The translations under genes were made by a program, and so were the position numbers. Below are positions 17,707-26,211 of a stretch of DNA of 48,883 bases, piece by piece (within the stretch, counting starts at the first letter, position 1; every line of letters starts with the position of its first letter). The notes beneath the pieces are model-generated. The model had not been told where the DNA came from, made no database searches, and saw nothing but the letters and a program-made list of their open reading frames with translations. The stretch is taken from the NCBI GenBank assembly GCA_913060475.1, contig CAJXSD010000017.1, positions 1 through 48,883 of the forward strand. The letters run 5' to 3'. The DNA comes from an uncultured Paracoccaceae bacterium. Its GTDB lineage: Bacteria; Pseudomonadota; Alphaproteobacteria; Rhodobacterales; Rhodobacteraceae.

Positions 17707-18171
17707 GTGACGGATCATATTGCCACCGATCAACTGCGCCACGCGTTGGCGCAATTTGCCACGGGTGTCACGGTTGTGACCTGTGCCCACAATGGCGCGC
17801 CCTTGGGCATGACCGCCAACAGTTTCAACAGCGTGTCGCTGGATCCCCCGCTGGTGTTGTGGTCGGTCATGAAAACGGCGGGGCGCTATGCCCCCTTTGC
17901 CGCGGCCGACCGGTTCAGCATCCATGTGTTGCATCATGATCAATCCGATCTGTGTCTGGGGTTTGCAAAAAACGGCCAGTATTTTGATCAGATTGATTGG
18001 CATTATAACGACACAGATGTGCCCGTGCTAAATCGCTGCCTTGCGCGGTTTGATTGTGAACAATTCGCCCTGCATGATGCAGGCGATCACAGTATCATTG
18101 TGGGACGCGTCACCCAGCTGAGCCAAGACACGGGACGCCCCCTGATATTTTCGCAGGGGACGTTTTTATAA
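17707..18171 (+). CDS. Flavin reductase-like domain protein (FMN-binding)
   Basis: A 154-residue protein of the flavin reductase (RutF/HpaC/ActVB-like) family: LRHALAQFATGVTVVTCA, then GMTANSFNSVSLDPPLVLWS, the FMN-phosphate site of the family, and the later FSIHVLH and HSIIVGRVTQL strands. These proteins reduce FMN or FAD with NAD(P)H for a partner monooxygenase; no monooxygenase is adjacent. A GTG start at 17707 is chosen because AAAGGA lies 10 nt upstream and the N-terminus then fits the family; the longer frame from 17659 would overlap the transporter gene. It ends 7 bp before the stop of the convergent HemY-like gene. Confidence 0.85.
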   Translation: MTDHIATDQLRHALAQFATGVTVVTCAHNGAPLGMTANSFNSVSLDPPLVLWSVMKTAGRYAPFAAADRFSIHVLHHDQSDLCLGFAKNGQYFDQIDWHYNDTDVPVLNRCLARFDCEQFALHDAGDHSIIVGRVTQLSQDTGRPLIFSQGTFL

Positions 18172-18178
18172 CACCTGG

Positions 18179-19660
18179 TCAGGCCGATTTATCGTCGGCA
18201 GGCCGATCGGTGTCATCCACTACTTCGGCGTCATCAATCGTGACCGGCAGATCATCACTGGCCTCTGATTTCGGTGCAGCCGCCAGTAATGGGGCCAATG
18301 CCAATGCCGTCGCCGACACAACGCCCGAGGCAGGCGGTTCGCGCCATGTCAGTGTGTCCAACGCATCGCAGGACGTACAGACAGGCACCCAATCCGAATG
18401 CACCGTATTGCATTTGTCACAGACCCACGCAGGCCCATGTTTCGCCGTCAGGGTTTTGGCCAACCACGCGCGCACAACGGCGTCATCACTGCCCTGACCG
18501 CGTTCGATGGCCGCCATGATCGTCAACACACGCGCATCGGGGTCGTTGTCGATGGCATCGCCCAGCGCACGCCGCGCGGCAGGGAAATCTTCGGCCACCA
18601 AATTCAGTTCGGCCATGGTCAGACGGGTTTCCAGATGATCTGGATTGGCCTTGGCCAATTGGCCAAACCGTTTCAAACGTTCCGCTGGCGTTTCATCAGG
18701 GGCAATTTCGGAAAACGCGGCCGCCAAATCGGGGTGGGGTTGGGCGGTCCATGCCTTTTTGATGATCCGCGCCGCAGCTTTGGCGTTGCCCTGATCGATA
18801 TAGTTACGGGCCGCCAAACAGGCCGCTGGCACCAAATCGGGGGACAGTTTATTCGCTTCGATCGCGGCTTCGCGTTGTTCGACGGTGTTGGCATCATCCA
18901 TGACGGCCTGTGCCTGCGACAGGGCCAAAACCGCATCGCGGCGTTTGTGCAGATCGCGGGGGATTTTGCCCTGCTTCATCTTGGCCTGCAATGTGGCGCG
19001 TGCACCCGTCCAATCGGATGTTTTTGCCTGCAACTGCAACAACAGATCCTGGGTCTCTTCGTGCTTGGGCTTTAACGCATAGGCTTTCTGCGCCAGTTTC
19101 AGCGCCACATCGGTTTTTCCATCGGCCAGTTTTTGTTTCAACAACCCGCGCACGCCCACGAATTGGGTTTCGGGGGTTTTGACCAGCTCTTTGTAGATTT
19201 GGGCGGCCTTGGTTGTGTCGCCCGCCTGTTCCGCCGCCTGGGCTGCGATCAGATTGGTCAGGCTGGGATTTTGTAAATACCCCTCGGCACGGCGCGCCTT
19301 GGACAAGGCCACAGGCGCATCGCCAGATGCCAAGGCCAGCAAACTGTCAGACAGCGCCTGATACCCTTTGCGTTCGCGGCTGCGGGTGAAAAACCGTGTG
19401 ATCGCCGTTTCGTCACCGTTGATAAATTTCAACACCGCAACCAGAAACGACAGGATTTTTAACACAATCCAGATGATAACCGTCAGCACGATCAGGGCCA
19501 TCACCGCCTGCAATGGGCTGAACGTGTATTCAACCCCTGCAATTGTGATCATGACATTGCCAATGATCGTATTTTGCGCGTCCATCAGATAGGTGGCCCC
19601 CATCGACAGGCCAGCCACGATGACAAGAAACAGCAGAATTTTGAACAGTGAATTTAGCAT
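18179..19660 (-). CDS. HemY-like membrane TPR protein with C-terminal zinc-ribbon motif
   Basis: The 493-residue protein has two N-terminal membrane helices (about residues 5-25 and 45-75, with the HemY-N-type segment FSPLQAVMALIVLTVIIWIV), followed by a long helical TPR region (ARRAEGYLQNPSLTNLIAAQ and similar). Unlike enterobacterial HemY it ends with a CxxC-x(n)-CxxC motif (WVCDKCNTVH, VPVCTSCDAL) that looks like a small zinc ribbon, then an acidic tail. Despite the name, HemY-N proteins have no shown enzymatic role in haem synthesis. The ATG at 19660 follows the mic60 stop by 10 bp, with AAGGA about 9 nt upstream; the frame extends to 19690 but would overlap mic60. Third gene of the hemD operon. 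Confidence 0.85.
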   Translation of the reverse strand: MLNSLFKILLFLVIVAGLSMGATYLMDAQNTIIGNVMITIAGVEYTFSPLQAVMALIVLTVIIWIVLKILSFLVAVLKFINGDETAITRFFTRSRERKGYQALSDSLLALASGDAPVALSKARRAEGYLQNPSLTNLIAAQAAEQAGDTTKAAQIYKELVKTPETQFVGVRGLLKQKLADGKTDVALKLAQKAYALKPKHEETQDLLLQLQAKTSDWTGARATLQAKMKQGKIPRDLHKRRDAVLALSQAQAVMDDANTVEQREAAIEANKLSPDLVPAACLAARNYIDQGNAKAAARIIKKAWTAQPHPDLAAAFSEIAPDETPAERLKRFGQLAKANPDHLETRLTMAELNLVAEDFPAARRALGDAIDNDPDARVLTIMAAIERGQGSDDAVVRAWLAKTLTAKHGPAWVCDKCNTVHSDWVPVCTSCDALDTLTWREPPASGVVSATALALAPLLAAAPKSEASDDLPVTIDDAEVVDDTDRPADDKSA

Positions 19661-19670
19661 CTTGTCATCC

Positions 19671-20972
19671 TTAGTTCTGTAATTGGTCAATCAACGCGTT
19701 GACGGTATTTTGTGCATCCAGTCTGGCCTGTGCTGCGGCAATCCAGTCAGACATTTTCGCCTGTGCCTCGGGGCCCAGTTTGGAAATTTCTGCCATAGCC
19801 GCCCCCAGATCCCCATCGCGCAACGCCTGTTCCGCACGCGACAATATCGCATCGGGGTCATCCCCGGATTTCGGGACAACAGACCGCGCGTTGAATTGGT
19901 TTTTCAAGAAATTGGTCACCTTGGAAATACCCTGACCCTGATCCATTTCGGCACGCGCGGCGGCCAATGCGGCGCGGGCCACATCTGCATAGTCCTGCGA
20001 TAACACCTGCAACGTGACCACACCATCGGCGGCCAGTGATGCCAAGGCATCTGGCGCGGCGGCACCCATGGCCTGTTCGTAATCCTGCACGGCTTGGACA
20101 AATTCGGACCCAGTGTCCAAGGCGGTTGCAATGCGATCCAACGCCCCGCCCGCCAAGGTATTTTTCGCAATCTCTGCCGCTTGGTCTGCCTTGGCCTTGG
20201 CATCTTGCATAAAGGTGTTCAATTCGCCGCGCTGTGATTCCAGCAGGGCAGAAATGCTTTCAACTTCGGATCGGTATTTGGCGATCAGATCATCTGGAAT
20301 GGCCGCCTCGATCGTCGCCTGTTCCAAGGCAGACACACGGTCGGCCAGATCGGTGATTGATTGGTCCAACCCTGACAGTTGCGCCATCGCGTCACGCAGT
20401 GGTGCCAAATCTGATTGCATCACATCGCCTGCGGGTCGCGCGGCGATGGCATCAATCTGTGACTGTAAATCCGCAACCGCCCCATCCGTTTTGGCGGTTA
20501 ATTCGGCAACCGCAGGATCCTGCGGCCAAAGGGGGCTGCTTTGCTGGGTCAGGACCGCTGCACCAAATCCCAAAACAGCACAGACAGCGCCGCCCAAAAT
20601 CATCGGACCTAGGGGCGATTTTTGCACAGGTGCGTGGGGCACGGGGGGCACATATGGTTCATACACTTGTTCAGATTTCAGGTCCTCGTTTGCCTGATCA
20701 TCGACCACCACATCATCCGTCGCCGGATCGTCGCTGGTGTCATCAGCGGCCGTTTCATCCGTGGTTTGATCATCGGCATCCTGCGCATCGGCATCGCCTA
20801 GATCATCCTGCGCTGGTTCATCATCGCCTTGGGCCATATCCGCGTCGATGGATTCCGTGGTTTCATCGGACTGTGGGGGTTCAACCGTGTCCTTGGGCGC
20901 ATCCGTCAGCTGACGCGCATCCGAGTCGGGCGATGGCAGATTGTTTTCAGATTTTGGTGTCTTATTTGCCAT
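19671..20972 (-). CDS. Alphaproteobacterial Mic60 (mitofilin) homologue
   Basis: The 433-residue protein has an acidic disordered N-terminus (runs of Asp, Glu, Thr; about residues 15-105), a single membrane helix (GPMILGGAVCAVLGFGAAVL, about 124-143), a coiled-coil region (about 155-270, including DRVSALEQATIEAA) and a C-terminal mitofilin-like domain (about 300-430; GDLGAAMAEISKLGPEAQ). This order and the location next to hemD and a HemY-like gene match the bacterial ancestor of mitochondrial Mic60, which bends membranes and contacts outer-membrane proteins. The ATG at 20972 has GAGGA 5 nt upstream; upstream ATGs at 20978 and 21011 are less likely. Earlier annotations call this family HemX-like. 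Confidence 0.85.
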   Translation of the reverse strand: MANKTPKSENNLPSPDSDARQLTDAPKDTVEPPQSDETTESIDADMAQGDDEPAQDDLGDADAQDADDQTTDETAADDTSDDPATDDVVVDDQANEDLKSEQVYEPYVPPVPHAPVQKSPLGPMILGGAVCAVLGFGAAVLTQQSSPLWPQDPAVAELTAKTDGAVADLQSQIDAIAARPAGDVMQSDLAPLRDAMAQLSGLDQSITDLADRVSALEQATIEAAIPDDLIAKYRSEVESISALLESQRGELNTFMQDAKAKADQAAEIAKNTLAGGALDRIATALDTGSEFVQAVQDYEQAMGAAAPDALASLAADGVVTLQVLSQDYADVARAALAAARAEMDQGQGISKVTNFLKNQFNARSVVPKSGDDPDAILSRAEQALRDGDLGAAMAEISKLGPEAQAKMSDWIAAAQARLDAQNTVNALIDQLQN

Positions 20973-21024
20973 TTTCATCCTCGTATCAGCCCTGTGGCGC
21001 GGTTTTTCCACAAAGGTTCGTCAA

Positions 21025-21741
21025 TTAAATACAACTTTCCCGATATACCAGACATACCGCATGCAGCATGGCAGGTCCATTGGGACGTTCTGCGATCGTA
21101 ATCTTTTTGCAGGGAATGTCGTCAAAAATCGCTGCGACTTTGTGGCTCATGGCGATAATATGCCAGTTTTGCGGGTTTTCGCCCGTGTCGATCAGTAATT
21201 TCGCACTGCGGGGTGAAAAAACCGGAATCAGCACAGGGCGCGGTCCAGACAAAACAGACCGCACATCATCGCCCGCGGCCAAGGCCACCTGGTCATAGGC
21301 CACACAGCTGTCACAGGTGATTCCAAGCCGTGCCAGATCCTGTGTAATGTGTCCCGCAACATGCGTTCCATGCAGATGCAACAGGGGCCCCCGTGGCGCG
21401 TGTTTGCCGATCAGTGCCACCAAATCGGTACTGTCGCCATCGGCACAAAACACCGCATCCCCCTGTGTTGCAGCTGCCGTTTTTTGCCCCACAACATAGG
21501 CAGGCCGCGGGGGCAGCCCCCAATGCCGCGCCGCGCGCGCCCCATTGGGCGAGGTAAAGATATAGGCCTGATACCCTGCGGGCCGCGGATCAGGGGGCGG
21601 ACAGATCATAATATCCTGCAACGGATGGATCGCAATCTCTGCATCGATATGTGCAGCCAAAGCATCCGCAAATTCCTGCGCCTGCGCCCGTGGTCGCGTC
21701 AAAAGGATGATGGGATCCGTCATTGCAGGATTGTCTGTCAT
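21025..21741 (-). CDS. hemD: Uroporphyrinogen-III synthase
   Basis: About 238 residues in the two-domain HemD fold: LLTRPRAQAQEFADAL at the N-terminus, FTSPNGARAA (domain swap strand) near residue 60, YVVGQKTAAA, and the second-domain VFSPRSAKLLIDTG. HemD closes hydroxymethylbilane to uroporphyrinogen III with inversion of ring D, a cytoplasmic step of haem, sirohaem, cobalamin and bacteriochlorophyll synthesis. The start is uncertain: ATGs at 21741 and 21723 are both possible and neither has a clear ribosome-binding site; the frame continues to 21795 but would overlap tsaD. The gene is first in hemD - mic60 - hemY-like. hemC, often adjacent, is not here. Confidence 0.87.
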   Translation of the reverse strand: MTDNPAMTDPIILLTRPRAQAQEFADALAAHIDAEIAIHPLQDIMICPPPDPRPAGYQAYIFTSPNGARAARHWGLPPRPAYVVGQKTAAATQGDAVFCADGDSTDLVALIGKHAPRGPLLHLHGTHVAGHITQDLARLGITCDSCVAYDQVALAAGDDVRSVLSGPRPVLIPVFSPRSAKLLIDTGENPQNWHIIAMSHKVAAIFDDIPCKKITIAERPNGPAMLHAVCLVYRESCI

Positions 21742-21777
21742 GGTCTGGGATGATACCTGCGTAATGTCACGCTTACA

Positions 21778-22890
21778 ATGGATCACATGATGCAAGACCG
21801 CGATTTACACATCCTAGGACTTGAGAGCAGCTGCGACGACACCGCCGCCGCCGTCGTTCGATTGGATGCACAGGGGCGCGGACATGTTGTGTCATCCGTG
21901 GTGATGGGACAAACCGCGCTGCATGCCGATTTTGGCGGCGTGGTCCCAGAAATCGCCGCACGCGCCCATGCTGAACGTATTGATATTGCTGTGGAACAGG
22001 CCATTTCGCGGGCCGATATGACATTGCACGATATGGATGTCATTGCCACCACCGCAGGCCCTGGTTTGATCGGGGGCGTGCTGTCGGGCGTGATGTGCGC
22101 CAAGGGGCTGGCCAAGGGGCTGGATAAACCGCTGGTCGGGGTCAATCATCTGGCCGGACATGCGCTGACCCCGCGTCTGACCGATGGGATTGCCTATCCC
22201 TATCTGATGTTACTGGTGTCAGGCGGACATTGTCAGTTTCTGATCGTATCCGGCCCAACCGAATTCAAACGTTTGGGCGGCACCATCGACGATGCCCCCG
22301 GCGAGGCATTCGACAAAACCGCCCGCCTGCTAGGCCTGCCCCAACCCGGGGGACCCGCCGTGGAACAGGCCGCGCAATCGGGGGATGCGACACGATTTGC
22401 CTTTCCACGACCGCTGCTGGATCGGCCGGGGTGCGATATGTCATTTTCGGGTCTAAAAACCGCCCTGCTGCGCACACGGGATGGTTTGGTCGCGGCACAG
22501 GGCGGATTATATGACCACGATATCGCCGATTTCTGCGCCAGTTTTCAGGCCGCTGTCGGGGATGTATTGGCGGAAAAATCGGCGCGGGCCTTGGTCGAAT
22601 ATATGGCCCTGTCACCAACCCAGCCAACCATCGCCGTCGCGGGGGGTGTGGCCGCGAACACGCATATTCGCAAACGCTTAACCACCGTCGCCGCGGATCA
22701 CGGTACCACGTTTTTGGCACCCCCCTTGGCATTATGCACCGATAATGCAGCAATGATTGCCTATGCGGGCGGGGAATTGTTTTTGACGGGCCAGCGGGAC
22801 GATGACACATTGTCTGCGCGGCCACGCTGGCCATTGGATACATCACAACCCGCCATATTGGGCAGCGGGAAAAAGGGGGCCAAAGCATGA
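21778..22890 (+). CDS. tsaD: tRNA N6-adenosine threonylcarbamoyltransferase TsaD
   Basis: The 370-residue ASKHA-fold protein begins [16 protein letters not shown], carries the metal-binding His pair in NHLAGHAL, and shows [26 protein letters not shown] and [12 protein letters not shown], all diagnostic of TsaD (formerly Gcp/YgjD). With TsaB, TsaE and TsaC it makes t6A at position 37 of ANN-reading tRNAs. Three near ATGs (21778, 21787, 21790) are possible; none has a strong Shine-Dalgarno. Divergent from hemD, 36 bp apart. It overlaps gpsA by 4 nt (ATGA), starting a four-gene operon. Confidence 0.95.
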   Translation: MDHMMQDRDLHILGLESSCDDTAAAVVRLDAQGRGHVVSSVVMGQTALHADFGGVVPEIAARAHAERIDIAVEQAISRADMTLHDMDVIATTAGPGLIGGVLSGVMCAKGLAKGLDKPLVGVNHLAGHALTPRLTDGIAYPYLMLLVSGGHCQFLIVSGPTEFKRLGGTIDDAPGEAFDKTARLLGLPQPGGPAVEQAAQSGDATRFAFPRPLLDRPGCDMSFSGLKTALLRTRDGLVAAQGGLYDHDIADFCASFQAAVGDVLAEKSARALVEYMALSPTQPTIAVAGGVAANTHIRKRLTTVAADHGTTFLAPPLALCTDNAAMIAYAGGELFLTGQRDDDTLSARPRWPLDTSQPAILGSGKKGAKA

Positions 22891-23846
22891 CAATCGCAAT
22901 CATGGGCGCAGGTGCCTTTGGCACGGCGCTGGCTGTGGTTTTGGCGCAAAATGGAACGGGCGTGACCCTGTGGGCGCGTGACGCCACGACCGCCAATACA
23001 CTGCAATCTGAACGCATTAACGCCAAACGTCTGCCGGGCGTCACCCTGCCCGATACGGTTCGGATCACCCATGACATGGGCGCAGTTGCGGCCAGCGATA
23101 CAATCCTGATGGCGGTGCCGATGCAGACCCTGCGCGGGGTTTTGCACGACAATTGCGACGCCTTGGCCAACAAAACCTTGGTCGCCTGCTGCAAAGGGTT
23201 CGAGGTCGCAACAGGAACCGGCCCCAGTGCAATTTTGCGCGAATATACCCGACAGGCCGCCATATTAACGGGGCCCAGCTTTGCCCATGACATCGCAGGC
23301 GGGTTGCCCACGGCCCTGACATTGGCCGCAACATCGGATGAACTGGGCCAAGCATTACAATCGGAATTGGGCACCAAAACACTGCGTTTGTACCGCACAA
23401 CCGATATGATCGGCGCGGAACTGGGGGGCGCGTTGAAAAACGTCATCGCCATTGGCTGCGGGGCCACAATCGGCGCGGGTCTGGGCGACAGTGCGCGCGC
23501 GGCGTTAATGACGCGCGGCTTTGCCGAAATGGCGCGCATGGCGCAGGCCTTGGGCGCGCAAACCGACACCTTGGCGGGTCTGTCGGGATTTGGGGATTTG
23601 TCGCTGACCTGCATGTCTGCGGGATCGCGCAATTATCGCTATGGCCATGCCTTGGGGCAGGGGGACACATTTGACCCCACAATCACCGTAGAAGGTGCCG
23701 CCACCGCCCAAGCTGCATTGACCAAGGCCCAAGAACTGGGGATAGATATGCCCATCACCGCGGCGGTCCATGCCCTGTCCACAGGCCGGCTGGATATCGC
23801 AACCGCCATGGAACACCTGTTAACCCGACCACAAAAGGAAGAATAA
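22887..23846 (+). CDS. gpsA: NAD(P)-dependent glycerol-3-phosphate dehydrogenase
   Basis: The 319-residue enzyme has the N-terminal dinucleotide fold [18 protein letters not shown], the substrate-binding [16 protein letters not shown] segment, [17 protein letters not shown] with the catalytic Lys, and [16 protein letters not shown]-type C-terminal motif. It reduces dihydroxyacetone phosphate to sn-glycerol 3-phosphate for phospholipid synthesis. Its start overlaps the tsaD stop by 4 nt and its TAA shares a base with the next ATG, so it is in the middle of a tightly coupled operon. The tsaD-gpsA pairing is common in alphaproteobacteria. Confidence 0.95.
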   Translation: MTIAIMGAGAFGTALAVVLAQNGTGVTLWARDATTANTLQSERINAKRLPGVTLPDTVRITHDMGAVAASDTILMAVPMQTLRGVLHDNCDALANKTLVACCKGFEVATGTGPSAILREYTRQAAILTGPSFAHDIAGGLPTALTLAATSDELGQALQSELGTKTLRLYRTTDMIGAELGGALKNVIAIGCGATIGAGLGDSARAALMTRGFAEMARMAQALGAQTDTLAGLSGFGDLSLTCMSAGSRNYRYGHALGQGDTFDPTITVEGAATAQAALTKAQELGIDMPITAAVHALSTGRLDIATAMEHLLTRPQKEE

Positions 23847-24115
23847 TGCTCATCGCCCTGATTGCCAAAGACAAACCAAACCACCTGGACACCCGCAAGG
23901 CGAACCGCGACGATCACCTGGCCTATATCAAATCAACGGGCGTCGTGGCCCAAGCAGGCCCATTGCTGGACAGTGATGGCCAGATGTGCGGGTCCTTGGT
24001 CGTGCTGGATGTGGCCGACATGGCGGCCGCGCAAAACTGGGCCGACAATGATCCCTATGCCAAGGCGGGGCTGTTTGCATCCGTCGAATTGATCCAGTGG
24101 AACAAAGTGATCTGA
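23846..24115 (+). CDS. YciI family protein
   Basis: An 89-residue ferredoxin-like protein with YciI features: LIALIAKDKPNHLDTRKANR, the His-containing DDHLAYIKSTGVV helix, GSLVVLDVADMAAAQNWADN and the DPYAKAGLF ending. The conserved His (about residue 27) and Asp (in DxPY) form the putative active site of the family. Reaction unknown; YciI-like proteins include dehydrochlorinase-like and pathway accessory forms. It overlaps gpsA and the EVE gene by one base each. Confidence 0.9.
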   Translation: MLIALIAKDKPNHLDTRKANRDDHLAYIKSTGVVAQAGPLLDSDGQMCGSLVVLDVADMAAAQNWADNDPYAKAGLFASVELIQWNKVI

Positions 24116-24528
24116 TGCAATATTGGCTGTTCAAATCCGAACCCGATACATGGGGCTGGCACGACCAAATGGCCCGTGGCGACGCGGGCGAGGAATGGAA
24201 TGGCGTGCGTAATTATCAGGCGCGCAACAACATGCGCCTGATGAATATCGGGGATCTTGGGTTTTTTTATCATTCCCAATCCGAACGGGCCATCGTGGGG
24301 ATCGTGCAGGTCATTGCAACATCGCATCCTGACAGTACAACAGACGACCCGCGTTGGGATTGCGTTGATATCAAGGCGGTCAAACCCGTGGTCACCCCCG
24401 TGACATTGGATCAGGTAAAATCCCATCCGATCCTGTGCGACATGCCCTTGGCCAAAAACCCGCGACTGTCGGTTCAGCCCGTTAGCGCGGAACAATGGCA
24501 CATCATCTGTGGCATGGCGGGGCTTTAG
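24115..24528 (+). CDS. EVE domain protein
   Basis: The 137-residue protein is a single EVE (PUA-like) domain: YWLFKSEPDTWGWHDQ at the start, EWNGVRNYQARNNMR, GDLGFFYHSQSERAIVGIVQV, and the later WDCVDIKAV and LKxHPxL-like VKSHPILCDMPL. EVE domains bind modified bases in RNA or DNA; bacterial stand-alone copies are thought to sense modified nucleotides. The ATG at 24115 overlaps the YciI stop by one base. The presence of a t6A enzyme, TsaD, in the same operon is consistent with an RNA-modification context, but no direct link is known. Confidence 0.92.
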   Translation: MQYWLFKSEPDTWGWHDQMARGDAGEEWNGVRNYQARNNMRLMNIGDLGFFYHSQSERAIVGIVQVIATSHPDSTTDDPRWDCVDIKAVKPVVTPVTLDQVKSHPILCDMPLAKNPRLSVQPVSAEQWHIICGMAGL

Positions 24529-24536
24529 CCCCCCTT
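24519..24536 (+). terminator. Weak terminator hairpin overlapping the EVE stop codon
   Basis: GGGGC and GCCCC pair around TTTA exactly over the stop codon, followed by only a short T-rich stretch. It may end the tsaD-gpsA-YciI-EVE transcript. Low confidence because the T-run is poor. Confidence 0.35.
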
Positions 24537-24582
24537 GACTCTGGCCCCGAAACAGATCATTAGGCGGGCTTGGCTGTTTAGC

Positions 24583-24754
24583 GGCGTGAGCACGCCCTAG
24601 GATTTGGGCGCTTCAGCATTTCTTCGTTTCCACATCACGCATGGTACGCAACCTGTCGCAAGGTGCCTTGGATGGTCTAGGGCGTCTTAATGCGGCAGTC
24701 TTGGCGTCTTGGACGTGATGAACGCCTGCGGGATCCGCAGGCAAAGGAACATAT
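24583..24754 (+). promoter_or_regulatory. Structured leader upstream of the DEAD-box helicase gene
   Basis: The 226-bp gap before the helicase holds several pairing elements: a GGCGTG/CACGCC hairpin (24583-24596); a longer-range pair CATCACG (24633-24639) with CGTGATG (24714-24720); and a perfect 8-bp hairpin GCCTGCGG/CCGCAGGC with a GAT loop (24724-24742) that ends directly before the AAAGGAAC ribosome-binding site (24743-24750). A TTGACT at 24535-24540 could be a -35 element. Long structured leaders are common for cold-induced RNA helicases. A regulatory role is inference. Confidence 0.45.
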
Positions 24755-26038
24755 ATGTTTGATTTTGAAATGCTGGATCTGCCAGCACACCTGAAAACCC
24801 GTCTGAAAGAATTGAATTTCAGCGAACCCACCCCCATCCAGAACAAAGCAATTCCATTGGCCCTGTCTGGGCATGACATTTTGGGTCTGGCCCAAACGGG
24901 AACCGGCAAAACATTGGCCTTTGGCCTGCCGCTGCTGAACCATGTGTTAAACGCCGCCGGCAAACCGGAACCCAAAACAGTGAAATCGCTGATTTTGGCC
25001 CCCACCCGTGAATTGGTCAACCAAATTGCCGAAAGCCTGAAACAGTTCACAGTCGGCACCAAAGTGCGCGTTGTGACCGTTGTGGGCGGCCAGTCCATCA
25101 ACAAACAAATCCAACTGTTGGGTCGTGGCACCGATATTTTGGTCGCGACCCCCGGTCGGTTGATCGACCTGCTGGACCGGCGCGCCGTGACATTGAAACA
25201 GGCGCATTATCTGGTTCTGGACGAGGCGGACCAAATGTTGGATCTGGGGTTCATCCATGCCCTGCGCCGTATTGCACCCGAATTGGGCACACCGCGTCAA
25301 ACCATGTTGTTTTCCGCCACCATGCCGAAAAAGATGGAAGAGCTGTCCAGCGCATACCTGACCAACCCGCAGCGGATTCAGGTGTCCCCCCCCGGCAAAG
25401 CGGCCGACAAAATCGCCCAATCGGTGCATTTTTTGGCCAAGGCGGCCAAACCCGGTCAGCTGCGCGATATTTTGCGTCAGGATATGGACGCGAAAACACT
25501 GGTATTCGGCCGGACGAAACACGGCACCGAAAAGCTGATGAAATCTTTGGTCGCCGATGGGTTCAAAGCCGTATCCATCCACGGCAACAAAAGCCAAGGC
25601 CAGCGCGATCGTGCCATTGCCGAATTCAAGAAAGGCGATGCAAATATCCTGTGCGCCACGGATGTTGCCGCGCGGGGCATTGATATTCCTGATGTGATGT
25701 ATGTCGTGAACTACGACCTGCCCGAGGTTGCGGACAATTATGTCCACCGCATCGGACGCACAGCCCGCGCAGGGCGTTCCGGTCAGGCCATCACGCTGTG
25801 CAGCCCCGAGGAAATTCCATTGCTGCGCGACATCGAAAAAGTCATGAAAACCCAAGTGCCCGTCGCCAGTGGCGAAGGCATGTTAGCCGGCTTTGAGGCG
25901 CCCGCAGCGCCGCAAAAACCAAACGGCAAAAAACGCCCCAATCGCGGCAATCGCCCAGCGCGCGGGCCCGCGACACCGGGCGGCAAACCAGATTTCCGCA
26001 AACGCCGCAGATCAGGCGGCCAGAAAAAATCGGCGTAA
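24755..26038 (+). CDS. DEAD-box ATP-dependent RNA helicase (RhlE-like)
   Basis: The 427-residue helicase has the full set of family motifs: Q motif (FSEPTPIQNKAIP, about residues 22-34), Walker A AQTGTGKT (46-53), PTRELVNQ, TPGRL, DEAD in LVLDEADQMLD, SAT in LFSATMPKK, and HRIGRTARAG near the end of the second RecA domain. A basic low-complexity tail (KKRPNRGNRPARG, FRKRRRSGGQKKS) follows, as in RhlE-type proteins that unwind structured RNA during ribosome assembly and cold growth. Strong AAAGGA ribosome-binding site; see the structured leader entry. Confidence 0.93.
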   Translation: MFDFEMLDLPAHLKTRLKELNFSEPTPIQNKAIPLALSGHDILGLAQTGTGKTLAFGLPLLNHVLNAAGKPEPKTVKSLILAPTRELVNQIAESLKQFTVGTKVRVVTVVGGQSINKQIQLLGRGTDILVATPGRLIDLLDRRAVTLKQAHYLVLDEADQMLDLGFIHALRRIAPELGTPRQTMLFSATMPKKMEELSSAYLTNPQRIQVSPPGKAADKIAQSVHFLAKAAKPGQLRDILRQDMDAKTLVFGRTKHGTEKLMKSLVADGFKAVSIHGNKSQGQRDRAIAEFKKGDANILCATDVAARGIDIPDVMYVVNYDLPEVADNYVHRIGRTARAGRSGQAITLCSPEEIPLLRDIEKVMKTQVPVASGEGMLAGFEAPAAPQKPNGKKRPNRGNRPARGPATPGGKPDFRKRRRSGGQKKSA

Positions 26039-26058
26039 GCCACGATCAAGTATCAGGT

Positions 26059-26084
26059 AAAGGGGGGCGCAAGTTCCCCTTTTT
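26059..26084 (+). terminator. Rho-independent terminator after the helicase gene
   Basis: AAAGGGG and CCCCTTT form a 7-bp stem around a ten-base loop, running into TTTTT, 20 bp after the helicase stop codon. Good form and position. Confidence 0.75.
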
Positions 26085-26211
26085 CTTGTTATAATTGTAT
26101 ATATTCCACGGAATGCGTTTTATAGGTTTAACTATTGCGATTAATGAACTGAGTGTTTATCTGTACCCTCACTTTCGTTATAAAAATATCCCAAAGAGTA
26201 TTACAGGCAGC

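Noticed and set aside
22265..23632. 455-codon minus-strand open frame across tsaD and gpsA
   Set aside because: It lies antisense to two clearly conserved genes and is low-complexity in Pro, Arg and Ala, typical of antisense frames in G/C-rich DNA.
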